Assembly: GCA_011033025.1 (NCBI GenBank)
Contig: WFMF01000164.1
Location: forward strand, 305,083 to 369,082
Reading direction: 5' to 3'
Origin: Beroe forskalii
Taxonomy: Eukaryota > Ctenophora > Nuda > Beroida > Beroidae
Length of the DNA: 64,000 nt
Part shown: positions 35,587-45,679 of the stretch, in pieces
Layout of the letters: each line of letters starts with the position of its first letter
Position numbering within the stretch: position 1 is the stretch's first letter
Notes under the pieces: generated by a model
Told to the model about the DNA's origin: nothing
The model's database searches: none
Seen by the model: the letters and a program-made list of their open reading frames with translations, nothing else
Made by a program: the position numbers and the translations under genes

Positions 35587-36320
35587 CTTGCAAAATAACT
35601 CTATTTACACTTATGATAGGGGGGTTTACCAACAAAATCGGTCCTGTTAAATATTAATTCAGGACAATTTTCGGCGGAAATGCTTGCTGCGTCATATTGT
35701 TGTAGATAAATTTTAAGCGCGCACGCGCAAACTTTACTTTACAATTGCTGAAATTTCGTGCTCTCGACGACAAACCGCGCATTTGAGAAGACCCTTTTAT
35801 GATTGCGCGCGCTGTGTAATGTACATATTCGTGAGTATTTCTACATAGCAGCATCGCCATGTTACTTTCGTAGCAGCCTGTGATATGCGATGAATGAAAA
35901 CTTGTCAAATATCTACAGAACTGGTTGAATAATGCATGTTGGTTGACGATAACTAATGAAAACCGTACAAAACCGAAGCAATACATGTGACTCAGTAAAT
36001 TTTATAATTATTCAAAAAATTGAGTGTAAACAATCTGAACATTTAACAGGAATTCAACAAATAAGGTTATAAAACATATTCTGATCAACAAGGTTCTTGT
36101 CAGTTCTTAGCTTCTTCTTCTGCCACTGCAAAACATTCGATAAAATCAAGAGGACAGCATTTGGGGAAAGGTAACTTGATCCCTATTTAACGTTACCGTT
36201 ATCAGACACGTACCTCAGTTCATGTGATACAGCACCACTTACTCCTTGCTGGCAACATCTCTTACACAAGATAATCCTTCACAAGAAGGGGAAATGAGGG
36301 TACATCTCAGACAGGGGAGA
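35587..36320. other. eEF2 intron 8, 3' part
   Basis: Separates eEF2 exon 9 from the stop codon of EXOSC8. No further exon or transposon end is recognised; gcgcgc patches occur near 35716 and 35806. Confidence 0.6.
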
Positions 36321-36322
36321 TT

Positions 36323-36558
36323 TCATGTTTCGCTCATGGATGTGTTGTGTCTGTCCGATACCTTCTTCAGGACAGACAGCAAGACAGCCGCACGTTTCTG
36401 TATGTAGAGCAGAGTAGCTGACATCACGTCATCAGGCAGTGTTGCTGCGACCCAGAGAGCACGGATCTTGGAACTGTCGTCGATACAACACGTCACAGTA
36501 CCACTCTGAATGTCTTCTTCACTTTCAGTCGGGTCGGGAAGGGATATGCCGTCAAATA
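36323..36558 (-). CDS. EXOSC8: EXOSC8 (Rrp43) exon 2
   Basis: Begins after TATTTTCAG at 36558, the most downstream of eight tandem acceptors, and ends at TGA 36323. It encodes FDGISLPDPTESEEDIQSG followed by the C-terminal helices of an RNase PH fold. Joined to exon 1 it gives 276 residues, the length of the human protein. Exosome Rrp43 is a structural, catalytically inactive ring subunit in nucleus and cytoplasm. Using upstream acceptors would add 14-residue repeats in frame. Confidence 0.92.
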
Positions 36559-36880
36559 CTGAAAATAGGGTGGGGTCAGGCAGGGATATGCCGTCAAAAA
36601 CTGAAAATAGGGTGGGATCAGACAGGGAGATGCCGTCAAATACTGAAAATAGGGTGGGGTCAGGAAGGGATATGCTGTCAAATACTGAAAATAGGGTGGG
36701 ATCAGACAGGGAGATGCCGTCAAATACTGAAAATAGGGTGGGGTCGGGAAGGGAGATGCCGTCAAATACTGAAAATAGGGTGGGGTCGGGAAGGGAGATG
36801 CCGTCAAATACTGAAAATAGGGTGGGGTCAGGAAGGGATATGCTGTCAAATACTGAAAATAGGGTGGGGTCAGAAAGAGA
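36527..36880 (-). repeat. 42-bp tandem repeat carrying the EXOSC8 exon-2 acceptor
   Basis: Eight copies at a 42-bp period (starts of gtcaaa at 36551, 36593, 36635, 36677, 36719, 36761, 36803, 36845). Each unit read in the gene sense is CCCTATTTTCAG, then TATTTGACGGCATATC, then a link. Translation is an open 14-residue repeat (LFSVFDGISLPDPT). The outermost copy is preceded by a pyrimidine-rich run. The array therefore multiplies the true splice acceptor without closing the frame. Confidence 0.95.
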
Positions 36881-36994
36881 GAAAAATAAACTTCTCAAGA
36901 AAATGTATGCGTACTTTTTCCCCAAAAATTCAAAATTTTAGATCATTCGTGGAAAATCACTGAAAATGATATAAACGGCAAACGTGTTACTCAC
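36881..36994 (-). other. EXOSC8 intron 1, remaining part
   Basis: The only intron sequence not made of repeats lies between the array and the donor GTGAGTAAC at 36994. It is about 115 bases. Confidence 0.8.
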
Positions 36995-37589
36995 TGGAGA
37001 CAGTGACTGCCACAGGAAGGAACTTCATGACAAGAGGTGTCTTTTCCCCTTCCTTATCCACAGAAACCAGCTGTGTCTCCTCGTTGACATGGGTAGCCGG
37101 GAGCCGAGTGTTATAAAGCGCCGCAGACAGGGCCAAGACAGCAGCGTCCAACACATTCCCATCGTCATTAACACACACCACATCCACATAGAGACACCAC
37201 GCCACTTTACCCGGCACAATACACAACTCCATCAGATCCGTGATGTCAGTCGTCAGTACCGACAGTTTGTGAGACATACTGACCGCGGCATCTGGCGGCA
37301 TGCCAGGCCGGTACTTAGTGTTGCACAGCATGGGCAACATGACGTTAGGGACCAGGTAGCCGGAGTTAGGGTTGTTGATGGTAGGTTCTGCAAAGCGACC
37401 CTTGACTCCTGCAATGACCCGTGTGTTGCCGTAACACACCATGGCACTACCTAGTGCACTGCTCACTGTGTTTACATGGATCTTAACTTCACGACAACCA
37501 GTCACAGCCCGGCCATCAGGCCGCACTTCGTCCTTCAGAAACAGGCGCTGGTATTGCTTCGGTTGGGCGATCTTAAAGTCGTCAGCCAT
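36995..37589 (-). CDS. EXOSC8: EXOSC8 (Rrp43) exon 1
   Basis: Starts at ATG 37589 and runs 198 codons plus one base to the donor GTGAGT. It encodes the N-terminal RNase PH-like domain: RLFLKDEVRPDGRAVTGCR, then GSAMVCYGNTRVIAGVKG, and VDVVCVNDDGNVLDAAVLAL. RPDGR and the D-G-N-x-x-D-A signature identify an exosome ring subunit; the overall order and length fit EXOSC8 rather than EXOSC7. No inactivating change seen. It is transcribed in the same direction as EEF2, inside its intron 8. Confidence 0.94.
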
Positions 37590-38819
37590 CCTTCCTATTA
37601 TAGGGTGGAATTAGTGACCTTCAATTACACAAGATTTAATGATGAAAAACTTACTTTGAAGACAGTCAAACAGCCGTAGAACGCTCACTAAAACTGGTAT
37701 ATTATTTAGACAGAGTTTACTATTTGACGGTAGATGGATGATATCGTATTTCATTGAGTGAATAGTGAATGTACACACAAATTCAGATGTAATTGGTTTA
37801 GGATTTTAGGACACATGAACTTAGTCCATTGTCAGATCATTGAACCTTGACAACTTATTGAGAGACAATGGTTATGCCAACAGTTATCAGTTTATGTGAC
37901 ATCACTTCCTTAAATTCACATATAATAACAGTGATCTCAGTACACAGTAGGCATGTCACTGATTTATTTCCGCTTTAACCTTCATTCCGGAATGCATGGC
38001 TTGGTATAAAGAAGATGATGTAAAATGTACATTTTACAATGTACAATACATTACACAGAGCTCCCAAAGATCACGCCACCATACCCACATGACACATCAA
38101 AAACAGCAGGTTTTAGTCACCGTTCTTTTGTCTGTGTAATACAAAAGAGCTGTGTGTGGAAATACATCAGCAATTAATGTTATTGGTTCGTCAATATTGT
38201 GATCTGTGTGTAATTATTCGAGACATTTGAAACAATGACTGATAGTGATGTTTGTAATAATGAAAAGCACGAGATGATCTCAAGCTCTACTTGCTAAAGT
38301 ACATACTATTAGCATGACGAATTAGTTTAAAGTTTAGCCGGTACGTATTAACCAGTCCCGTCACACACACAGGCCTTAATATTTAAGAGCGTTTAGTACG
38401 CATTTAAGTTGGTATAACTGGATTAATGTTAGATCATCCATTAATCTCGTACAATGCGATGACTTATGATATGAGTAGCTCGATGATGTTCGCTTGAAGC
38501 TGATCCAAAATTATAAGAATTTTAAACGGTTTTATACACGCATAATCAATATTGCCGCACAAAAGTTTCAATCGCGCGTTAAATTTGACGCAGCAAGCTT
38601 TTCTTTTTTAAAACCGGCCATGAAAGAATATTATCGAGGAATATAGCGATGAAAATTACTGGGAATGTGAGAAAAAGAGTTAACTTTAGGCAGTTCTGAA
38701 ATCTGAAGAATACTGAAACCACTGGCTAGCCGGTGGTGCGGAGATTGTTCAACACTGCCTAAAAATACATACTTCTCCAATACGCACTGTTGGAAAGACT
38801 GACAAACAGACAATCTTAC
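37590..38819. other. eEF2 intron 8, 5' part, and EXOSC8 upstream region
   Basis: AT-rich, no exon or transposon end recognised. Must contain the EXOSC8 promoter; I see no clear TATA box. Confidence 0.5.
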
Positions 38820-39004
38820 TTGGCTCTGAGTTTGGGGTCTTGTCGGGGAGTGATCTTTCCCTCGTCCACCAGGACAGAGAAGTCCTCTCCGAGGGGCTGG
38901 GCTTTGCAGAAGAGACGGTTGTGCTTGTTGGGAGACTTGGACAGACACACCATGTCACTGATACCCACCACAGACTCTTTGTAGGACACCACGGGGTCTG
39001 ATTT
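38820..39004 (-). CDS. EEF2: eEF2 exon 8
   Basis: Starts after CCCTCAG at 39004: [19 protein letters not shown], then CLSKSPNKHNRL, ending RQDPKLRA. The donor reads GCCAAGTAAGAT; to keep phase with exon 9 it should read AAG-GTAAG, so one G is missing at about 38819-38820. The first 28 bases are repeated at the end of exon 7 (39222-39249) with two silent differences. Confidence 0.93.
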
Positions 39005-39208
39005 CTGAGGGAAAGGTCATGGTAATTGGCAATGGTCACCATCCAGATATGATACGTAAATGAGATATGTAGACGAGAAGATTAAGAATACTTCATAAAT
39101 TACTCTTGAAAAGATCATACTGCTCCGCAGCAATTGAGTATCCTTATTGAAGTCCTGAAAGCTGAAGCCTATCACACCTTCCTTAGTTTCCTAATTGTTA
39201 CACTACAC

Positions 39209-39622
39209 CTTGATGAGTAGCCTTTGTAGGACACGACAGGGTCTGATTTCTTGATGGGGATGCAGGCGTGGTCCTCCTCCAGATCCTTGAGACAGATCTC
39301 CAGATGGAGTTCTCCTGCTCCAGCAATGATGTGCTCGCCACTGGACTCGTTGATGCACTGCACCATAGGATCAGACTTAGCCAGCCTCTTGAGGCCCTCC
39401 ACCAACTTGGGGAGCTCCTGAGGGTTCTTGGGCTCCACAGCGACCCTCACCACAGGGGACACTGAGAACTTCATCTGCTTCATGTTGTGGGCGTCCTTGC
39501 AGGACTCGTTGGTGATGGTACCGGTCTTAACGATGTACTGATCCACTCCGACTAGACCTACTGTGTTACCAGCGGGCACAGAGTCAATGTGCTCAGTGTA
39601 TCGACCCATCATCAGAACAGTC
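39209..39622 (-). CDS. EEF2: eEF2 exon 7 with a 41-nt extra end
   Basis: Starts after CCAAAG at 39622 and encodes [18 protein letters not shown] through [10 protein letters not shown] (39250), covering domains II and III. The expected donor GTGTAG follows only at 39208. Between 39249 and 39209 lie 41 extra bases that repeat the start of exon 8 (KSDPVVSYK). Removing these 41 bases would give ATCAAG/GTGTAG and perfect phase with exon 8. As it stands, the frame is broken, unless a weak GC donor at 39221 is used with AAAG at 38977 as acceptor. Confidence 0.9.
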
Positions 39623-39835
39623 CTTTGGAAGACGATTCATTAATTATCTCGGGATCAAACACAGCATCTGGGGATCATACGAGATAGCTGGAGATCATAG
39701 GGGTATCTGGGTTATCATGGAGTGATCATGAAAATTCATCGAGGGATGAAGCATGGAAGCTAGAGCAACATAACGAAATGGTTGAAAACATATCTATTCC
39801 AAGTGAAAGGTATCAAGCGGAGACAAAACACCAAC

Positions 39836-40008
39836 CTCTGGATGGTTTTGACGTTCAGATCCTCGTTCTTTCCTGGAACGTAGTTGGGTCCCATAATCCT
39901 GCACTTGAATCCAGATCCGATGGTTCCGGAGAAGACACGACCGAAAGCGTAGAATCGACCCTTGTCGTTGGTCGGTACCATTTTGGAGACGTACATCATG
40001 AGAGGACC
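39836..40008 (-). CDS. EEF2: eEF2 exon 6
   Basis: Acceptor ACTTCAG, donor GTTGGT. Encodes [19 protein letters not shown] and [15 protein letters not shown], the beta-barrel domain II. Phases match exons 5 and 7. Confidence 0.95.
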
Positions 40009-40181
40009 CTGAAGTATAGAATGGGATGTTATTTTCTTGGAACTATGCCATGATTCAGGAGAAAAGGAAGCAATAAGATGATAAAGTGTTTGACATATAT
40101 TGTCTACATAGTTTGATGGATCGTAAAATTTTCATGATAATCAATGAGCAGTTTAAAGCCCAGTACACCCTCTTTACTCAC

Positions 40182-40671
40182 GTTGGGGTCGCACTCAGTG
40201 ATACCCTTGCAGTAGACATCGTCCTTGGGTCCCTCGTACAACATGGAAGCTCTGTACTTCTGGGCAGTGACAGGGGAAGGCAGATGGATGGTGATCATCT
40301 GGAGGAGGGTCTCCCCAGCAGGCAGCCACTTCCTCATCAGCACCTTGAACAGCTGCTTTCCTTCCTTCTCCTTGTCCTCCTTAGTCAGGGTCATGTCATC
40401 AGCCATCCTAGCATCGTCCTTGATGACACTGTCAATCAGCTTCTCAGCGAACGCAATGGCTTCCTTGGGCTCGTTGGACTTCATACAGAAGTTGAAGATC
40501 TTGAAGATGGGGTCGAGGACCAGCTTGTTGAATCCCCTTGTCTTGCCTGGGCCGGATTTCTTGCTCCATTTTCCCTCCTCGTCCATGAACATATCTCCCC
40601 AAAGTCTCCTGATCTGCTTCTCGGCTTTGCCTTTGTCGTTCCTGGCGTATCGGTCAGCGAACTGCTTCAAA
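40182..40671 (-). CDS. EEF2: eEF2 exon 5
   Basis: Acceptor TTTTCAG at 40672, donor GTGAGTAAAG at 40181. Encodes LKQFADRYARNDKGKAEK, the G-prime insert, LVLDPIFKIF and WLPAGETLLQMITIHLPSP, all strongly conserved in eEF2. Length 490 bases, phase consistent with neighbours. Intact. Confidence 0.96.
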
Positions 40672-40874
40672 CTGAAAACGTAGCGTTGTGATTTCTGAGA
40701 CATCAAGCATTCAATCTGAGTTTTGTGTTGAGAAACACAATTTTGTATAAATCAACATTTGACACAATAGTTGCTCGGACTGAAGTATCAAGTTCCGACA
40801 TCAAAGATTAAGCGAATTACATCCAATTCCCTTCTAATTCTGACAAGACTCAGGAAAGATTAAGGTATATTCAC

Positions 40875-41197
40875 CTGAAAGCCCATCCGTGAAGACCAGA
40901 TCCGAATCCGACTGTTCCCTCAACAGCTCCCACCATTCTGTCAGCATTAGTGTCTTCATCTCCGTAGATGGTGATGATGGCGTTGATGTTCTCTACGATC
41001 TTACGGAAGGTATCGTACAGAGTTTCCTGGTCGAGCTGCAACTCCAGTAGAGCTCTGTCCATCTTGTTGAGGAAGAGAATGGGCTTGATTCGCTCAGCAA
41101 GGGCCTGTCTCAGGACAGTCTCAGTCTGGACACAGACACCGCTCACAGCGTCCACAACAACCAGAGCTCCGTCAGTCACACGCAGGGCAGCTGTCAC
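40875..41197 (-). CDS. EEF2: eEF2 exon 4
   Basis: Acceptor TTTCCCAG, donor GTGAAT. Encodes [36 protein letters not shown] (G4 motif NKMD) and [14 protein letters not shown]. Its first ~27 bases and the preceding acceptor are repeated several times in intron 3. Intact. Confidence 0.96.
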
Positions 41198-41835
41198 CTG
41201 GGAAAGAGGGGGTGAGGTGAGGAGTCAGTCATCAGGGGAGGGAGGGGGGTGAGGAGTCAGTCATCAGGGAAGGGGGGTGAGGGGTCAGTCATCAGGGAAG
41301 GGGGTGTGAGGGGGGTGAAGTGAGGGGTCAGTCATCAGGGAAGGGGGGTGAGGAGTCAGTCATCAGGGGAGGGATGGGGTGAGGGGTCAGTCATCAGGAA
41401 AAAAAGGGGGGGGCGGGGGGGGGGGTGAGGGGTCAGTCACACGTAGGGCAGCTGTCACCTGGGAAAGAGGGGTTGAAGTGAGGAGTCAGTCATCAGGGAA
41501 AGGGGGGGGGGAGTGGGGGTGAGGGGTCAGTCATCAGGGGGGGGTGGGTGAGGAGTCAGTCATCAGGGGGGGGTGAGGGTCAGTCACACACAGGCAGCTG
41601 TCACCTGTGCAAGAGGGGGTGAAGTGAGGAGTCAGTCATCAGGGGGGGTGAGGGGTAAGTCACACGCAGGGCAGCTGTCACCTGGGAAAGAGGGGGTGAA
41701 GTGAGGGGTCAGTCATCACGGAAGGGGGGTGAGGGGGGGGTGAAGTGAGGAGTCAGTCATCAGGAAAAAATGGGGGGGTGATGGGTCAGTCACTCGCAGG
41801 GCTGCTGTCACCTGGGAAAGAGGGGGTGAAGTGAG
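41198..41835 (-). repeat. Intron-3 minisatellite with exon-4 acceptor copies, proximal part
   Basis: G-rich on this strand, with units of ~27-30 bases around gtcagtcatcaggg. Four units contain the exon-4 start with its acceptor in eEF2 sense (positions of the first exon-like base: about 41458, 41604, 41681, 41811). The copy at 41604 has lost a base. The array resumes at 45635-45671 and 46963-47245 after two insertions. Confidence 0.92.
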
Positions 41836-42135
41836 CAGTAAACGACCGAGTAATCGGCCTCGGCCTCGGCCAAAATCGGCCCTTTTTTCAAACTCGGCCT
41901 CGGCCTCGGTCTCGGCCAAATTTTGCTACATTTTGCCGAGTTTGATACCTAGCTAATTGCCAGAATTTCATATTGTGTTATTTCAAAACTTAGGCTGCTG
42001 GCTGAATTTCAGGATCAAACAAGCTCAAATTTTCTCTGGATTAAAATTAAACATAAGAAATTTATCACATTTAACCGATTCAATTGGCAAAAGATTCTTT
42101 TTAAATAGTTTTACAGAAAATTACGGCAATATATA

Positions 42136-45100
42136 GGGGCGGGGCCAAGTCCAATTTTGTCCAATTATGTCCAATTTTGTCCAATGGTTTTTTGTCCAAT
42201 TCTCAAAAATGAGGTTAACTTTGGACAAAATTGGACAAAATTGGACATTTTTTTTTGCTTCCAACTGTTAAGCTGTATAGCTTTGGATGAGTTCATCAAT
42301 TATAATTCCATAGTTAAATATGCAATCCAACAATCCCTCTATTGAGTGTCAATATCATATATGACTATAGCCATGGTATCTTACTGTAGCCTATTCTCCT
42401 TCGGAAATTAACTCCTCATGATATAGCCTATATACTTGTATAGTGGAAGAACATCGACAGGCAAAAAGTGGAAATGGAAGTAAAAATGAAAGTGGAAACA
42501 AAATAATGCTTGATTCCGTGATTGCTTGGTTACTTTCTGTTAGTTATGGGCTTTATTATAAGTGATTAGCACGGCATTCTGAACCAATACTCTTTCTTAA
42601 TCTTTCCATCACAGAGGACCATGACCTCTCTAGGGCCTCTACAGAGAATAATCGTCGAATTACTACATGTAGGAACCATCAAAATCAAGCCGTAACAATC
42701 AGAAACCACCCCGAACCAATCCAAAAACCTCCCCGTGGCCGAAACAAACCATAACATGCAAATCAACCCGATTTGCATGTTATCTCGGGTTTATTCGCTT
42801 GTTTTGGCTCGTTTCGGATCATTTCGGCTACATTTGGGGAAGTTTTTGGGTTGGTTCGGGGTGGTTTGTTCCGCTCGTTTCGGCTTGATTCGGCTTGACT
42901 CGACCCGTTCCTGTTTGTAGGCTCAACAGCTCAACGACAGTATCATATGAATCACCGACAACGACACATCAGTGAAATTTCAACCTGGCTTCAGTGATAC
43001 GTCAAGTTCAAACTGGTAATTGGTATCACTGGACACTGATACGTCTAACTTCAGAATTGTGTCATTGATAGCAAATGACCGGTTACCTTTTTTCAATAAA
43101 TCCGGTGACGGTTAGACGCTTAGGGTTGGACAAAAAGGGCCAGTTAAACCATTTTTCGGTTACGGTTCGGTTAACCTTCCGTTTGTCCTAATCAGTCAAT
43201 TAAAAACATTCGGTTACGGTTCCGGTTACAGTTGGCAAAAAATTCCAGTCAACCAGTATTTCTGTTACGGTTTGGTTAACCAGTTACCAGCAGTTTCCTA
43301 GTCAGTGATAGGTCTAACATCAGACTTGTGTCGGTGATATTATGTCAGACTGGTGTCAGCAATATGTCATACTGGTGTCAGCGATACATCAGACCGGTGT
43401 TAGTTATAAGTCAGACTGGTGTCGGTGGCACGTCAAATTGGTGTCAGTGATACAACAGACTGGGATCAGTGATACGTCAAATTGGTGTCGGTGATACGTC
43501 TAACTTCAGACTTTCAGACTGGTATCATTGACAGGTCTTATTTCAGACTGGTTTCAGTGATACGTCTAACTTCAGACTGGTATCATTAAAGCATTGACAC
43601 GTCTTACTTCAGACTGGTTTCAGTGATACGTCTAACTTAGACTAATGTCGATGATACGTCTGACTGGAATCAGTGGTATGTCAGACTGGTGTCAATGATG
43701 CGTTAGACTGCTGCTAGTGATAAAACAGACTGGTGTCAGTGATACGCAGACTGGTGTCAGTGATTTTCCGGACTTGTGTCAGCAAAACATCAGACCGGTG
43801 TCATTGATACTCCGGACTGGTGTCAGCGATACATCAGACCGGTGTCAGTGATACTCCCGACTGGTGTCAGCGATACATCAGACCGGTGTCAGTGATACTC
43901 CGGATTGGTGTCAGCGAAACATCAGACCGGTGTCAGTGATACTCCGAACTGGTGTCAGCGATACATCAGACCGGTGTCAGGGATACTCCGGACTGGTGTC
44001 AGCAATACATCAGACCGGTGTCAGTGATACTCCGAACTGGTGTCAGCGATACATCAGACCGGTGTCAGGGATACTCCGGACTGGTGTCAGTGATACATCA
44101 GACCGGTGTCAGTGATACCCCGGGCTGGTGTCAGCGATACATCAGACCGTGTCAGTGATACTCCGGACTGGTGTCAGCGATACATCAGACCGGTGTCAGT
44201 GATACTCCGGGCTGATGTCAGTGATACATCAGACCGGTGTCAGTGATACTCCGGACTGGTGTCAGCGATACATCATACCGGTGTCAGTGATACTCCGGAC
44301 TGGTGTCAGCGATACATCAGACCGGTGTCAGTGATACTCCGGACTGGTGTCAGCGATACATAAGACCGGTGTCAGTGATACTCCGAACTGGTGTCAGCGA
44401 TACATCAGACCGGTGTCAGTGATACTCCGGACTGGTGTCAGTGATACATCAGACCGGTGTCAGTGATACTCCGGGCTGGTGTCAGCGATACATCATACCG
44501 GTGTCAGTGATGCTCCGGACTGGTGTCAGCGATACATCAGACCGGTGTCAGTGATACTCCGGACTGGTGTCAGCGATACATAAGACCGGTGTCAGTGATA
44601 CTCCGGACTGGTGTCAGTGATACATCAGACCAGTGTCAGTGATACTCCGGGCTGGTGTCAGCGATACATCATACCGTGTCAGTGATACTCCGGACTGGTG
44701 TCAGTGATACATCAGACCGGTGTCAGTGATACTCCGGACTGGTGTCAGCGATACAAAAGACCGGTGTCAGTGATACTCCGAACTGGTGTCAGCGATACAT
44801 CAGACCGGTGTCAGTGATACTCCGGACTGGTGTCAGTGATACATCAGACCGGTGTCAGTGATACTCCGGGCTGGTGTCAGCGATACATCATACCGATGTC
44901 AGTGATACTCCGGACTGGTGTCAGCGATACATCAGACTGGTGTCAGTGATACTCCGGACTGGTGTCAGCGATACATCAGACCGGTGTCAGTGATACTCCG
45001 GACTGGTGTCAGCGATACATCAGACCGGTGTCAGTGATACTTCGGACTGGTGTCAGCGATACATCAGAGCGGTGTCGGTGATACTCCGGTGTCCTTGCTA

Positions 45101-45504
45101 CTTTGATACATCACTCACCATGTTGCAATTTAATGTAATCCAGCATCAGCAATCATTTCCATTTCCATTTCCATTTCCATAATTCCATCTTTCCATTATT
45201 CTAGTTTTTGCCAGTTGGCGTTCCTCCAGTGTGCCCAAATACGTTTCCGTTCTGTCCCTAACATCTGACAAGAGTCCAGTCCAGCCTTCATTGTGATATT
45301 GAACTAGAGTAAAATTTCATTTGTGGACTTTGTGAAATTCAAAACACCGAAAGTGAGTGAAATTTAGTTTCCGGAATTTTTCAAAGTGAATATGTCCAAT
45401 TTTGTCTAATTTTGTCCAATTTTGTCCAACGATTTTTTGTCCAATTCCTAAAAATCAGGTTAACCTTGGACATAATTGGACAAAATTGGACTTGGCCCCG
45501 CCCC
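42136..45504. mobile_element. Element 1b: nested inverted-repeat element carrying a satellite
   Basis: Ends GGGGCGGGGCCAAGTCCAAT are mirrored at the right (to 45504) within (TA)n. About 40 bases match perfectly, and each end is followed by its own imperfect palindrome built from repeated ttttgtccaa. Target duplication is TA-rich (TATATA) and its length cannot be fixed. The interior is non-coding: low-complexity ttcgg/tcgg text (42775-42910), repeated ggttacggtt text (43080-43280) and a long satellite. Confidence 0.8.
43315..45090. repeat. 22/44-bp satellite with ~220-bp higher order
   Basis: The basic 22-mers gactggtgtcagcgatacat and gaccggtgtcagtgatactc (two bases trimmed from each) alternate, giving a 44-bp dimer repeated about 35-40 times; the left edge is more diverged. 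Rare variants recur at fixed distances: catcatacc at about 44271, 44491, 44666 and 44886, and ataagacc-type variants at 44358 and 44580. This shows 220-bp (five dimers) higher-order units with one four-dimer unit. Open frames here are artefacts of the period. Confidence 0.93.
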
Positions 45505-45626
45505 TATATATAATTGTAGCTTCACGAAAGTTATATGAACTCGGTTGAACTCGGCCTCGGCTCCGGCCTTGACGATGCAAACTCGGCCTCGGCCTCGGCT
45601 AAGAACCTGAACTCGGTCGTTTACTG

Positions 45627-45679
45627 GAAGTGAGGAGTCAGTCATCAGGGATGGGGGGGGGTCAGTCACTCGCAGGGCT
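45627..45679 (-). repeat. Minisatellite remnant between two insertions
   Basis: Only ~50 bases of the intron-3 array remain between elements 1 and 2, including both target duplications (45627-45634 and 45672-45679). Confidence 0.9.

Larger units (their letters stand above)
41836..45626. mobile_element. Element 1: 8-bp target duplication, 15-bp inverted ends
   Basis: Inverted ends CAGTAAACGACCGAG (41836-41850 and 45612-45626) are flanked by gaagtgag on both sides (41828-41835, 45627-45634). Removing the element and one copy restores a minisatellite unit exactly. An 8-bp duplication with CAG-starting ends is typical of hAT transposons. Subterminal ctcggcctcgg repeats occur at both ends. Only ~420 bp are its own; the rest is a nested element. 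No transposase is encoded. Confidence 0.93.

Noticed and set aside
36439-36963. Plus-strand frames of 143 and 174 codons across the 42-bp array
   Set aside because: The array is open in several frames because its period is a multiple of three. The minus-strand frame belongs to EXOSC8, so these are shadows.
41716-41919. Frame reading [14 protein letters not shown]
   Set aside because: It is one of the decoy exon-4 starts running into repeat sequence; the start codon lies in antisense repeat text and no gene is implied.
43864-44158. Open frames of repeated SAIHQTGVSDTP type
   Set aside because: They are translations of a 44-bp satellite; the period is not a multiple of three and the frames are broken by indels.
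43315-45090. CRISPR array
   Set aside because: There are no unique spacers between repeats, the DNA is eukaryotic, and the units are contiguous dimers.
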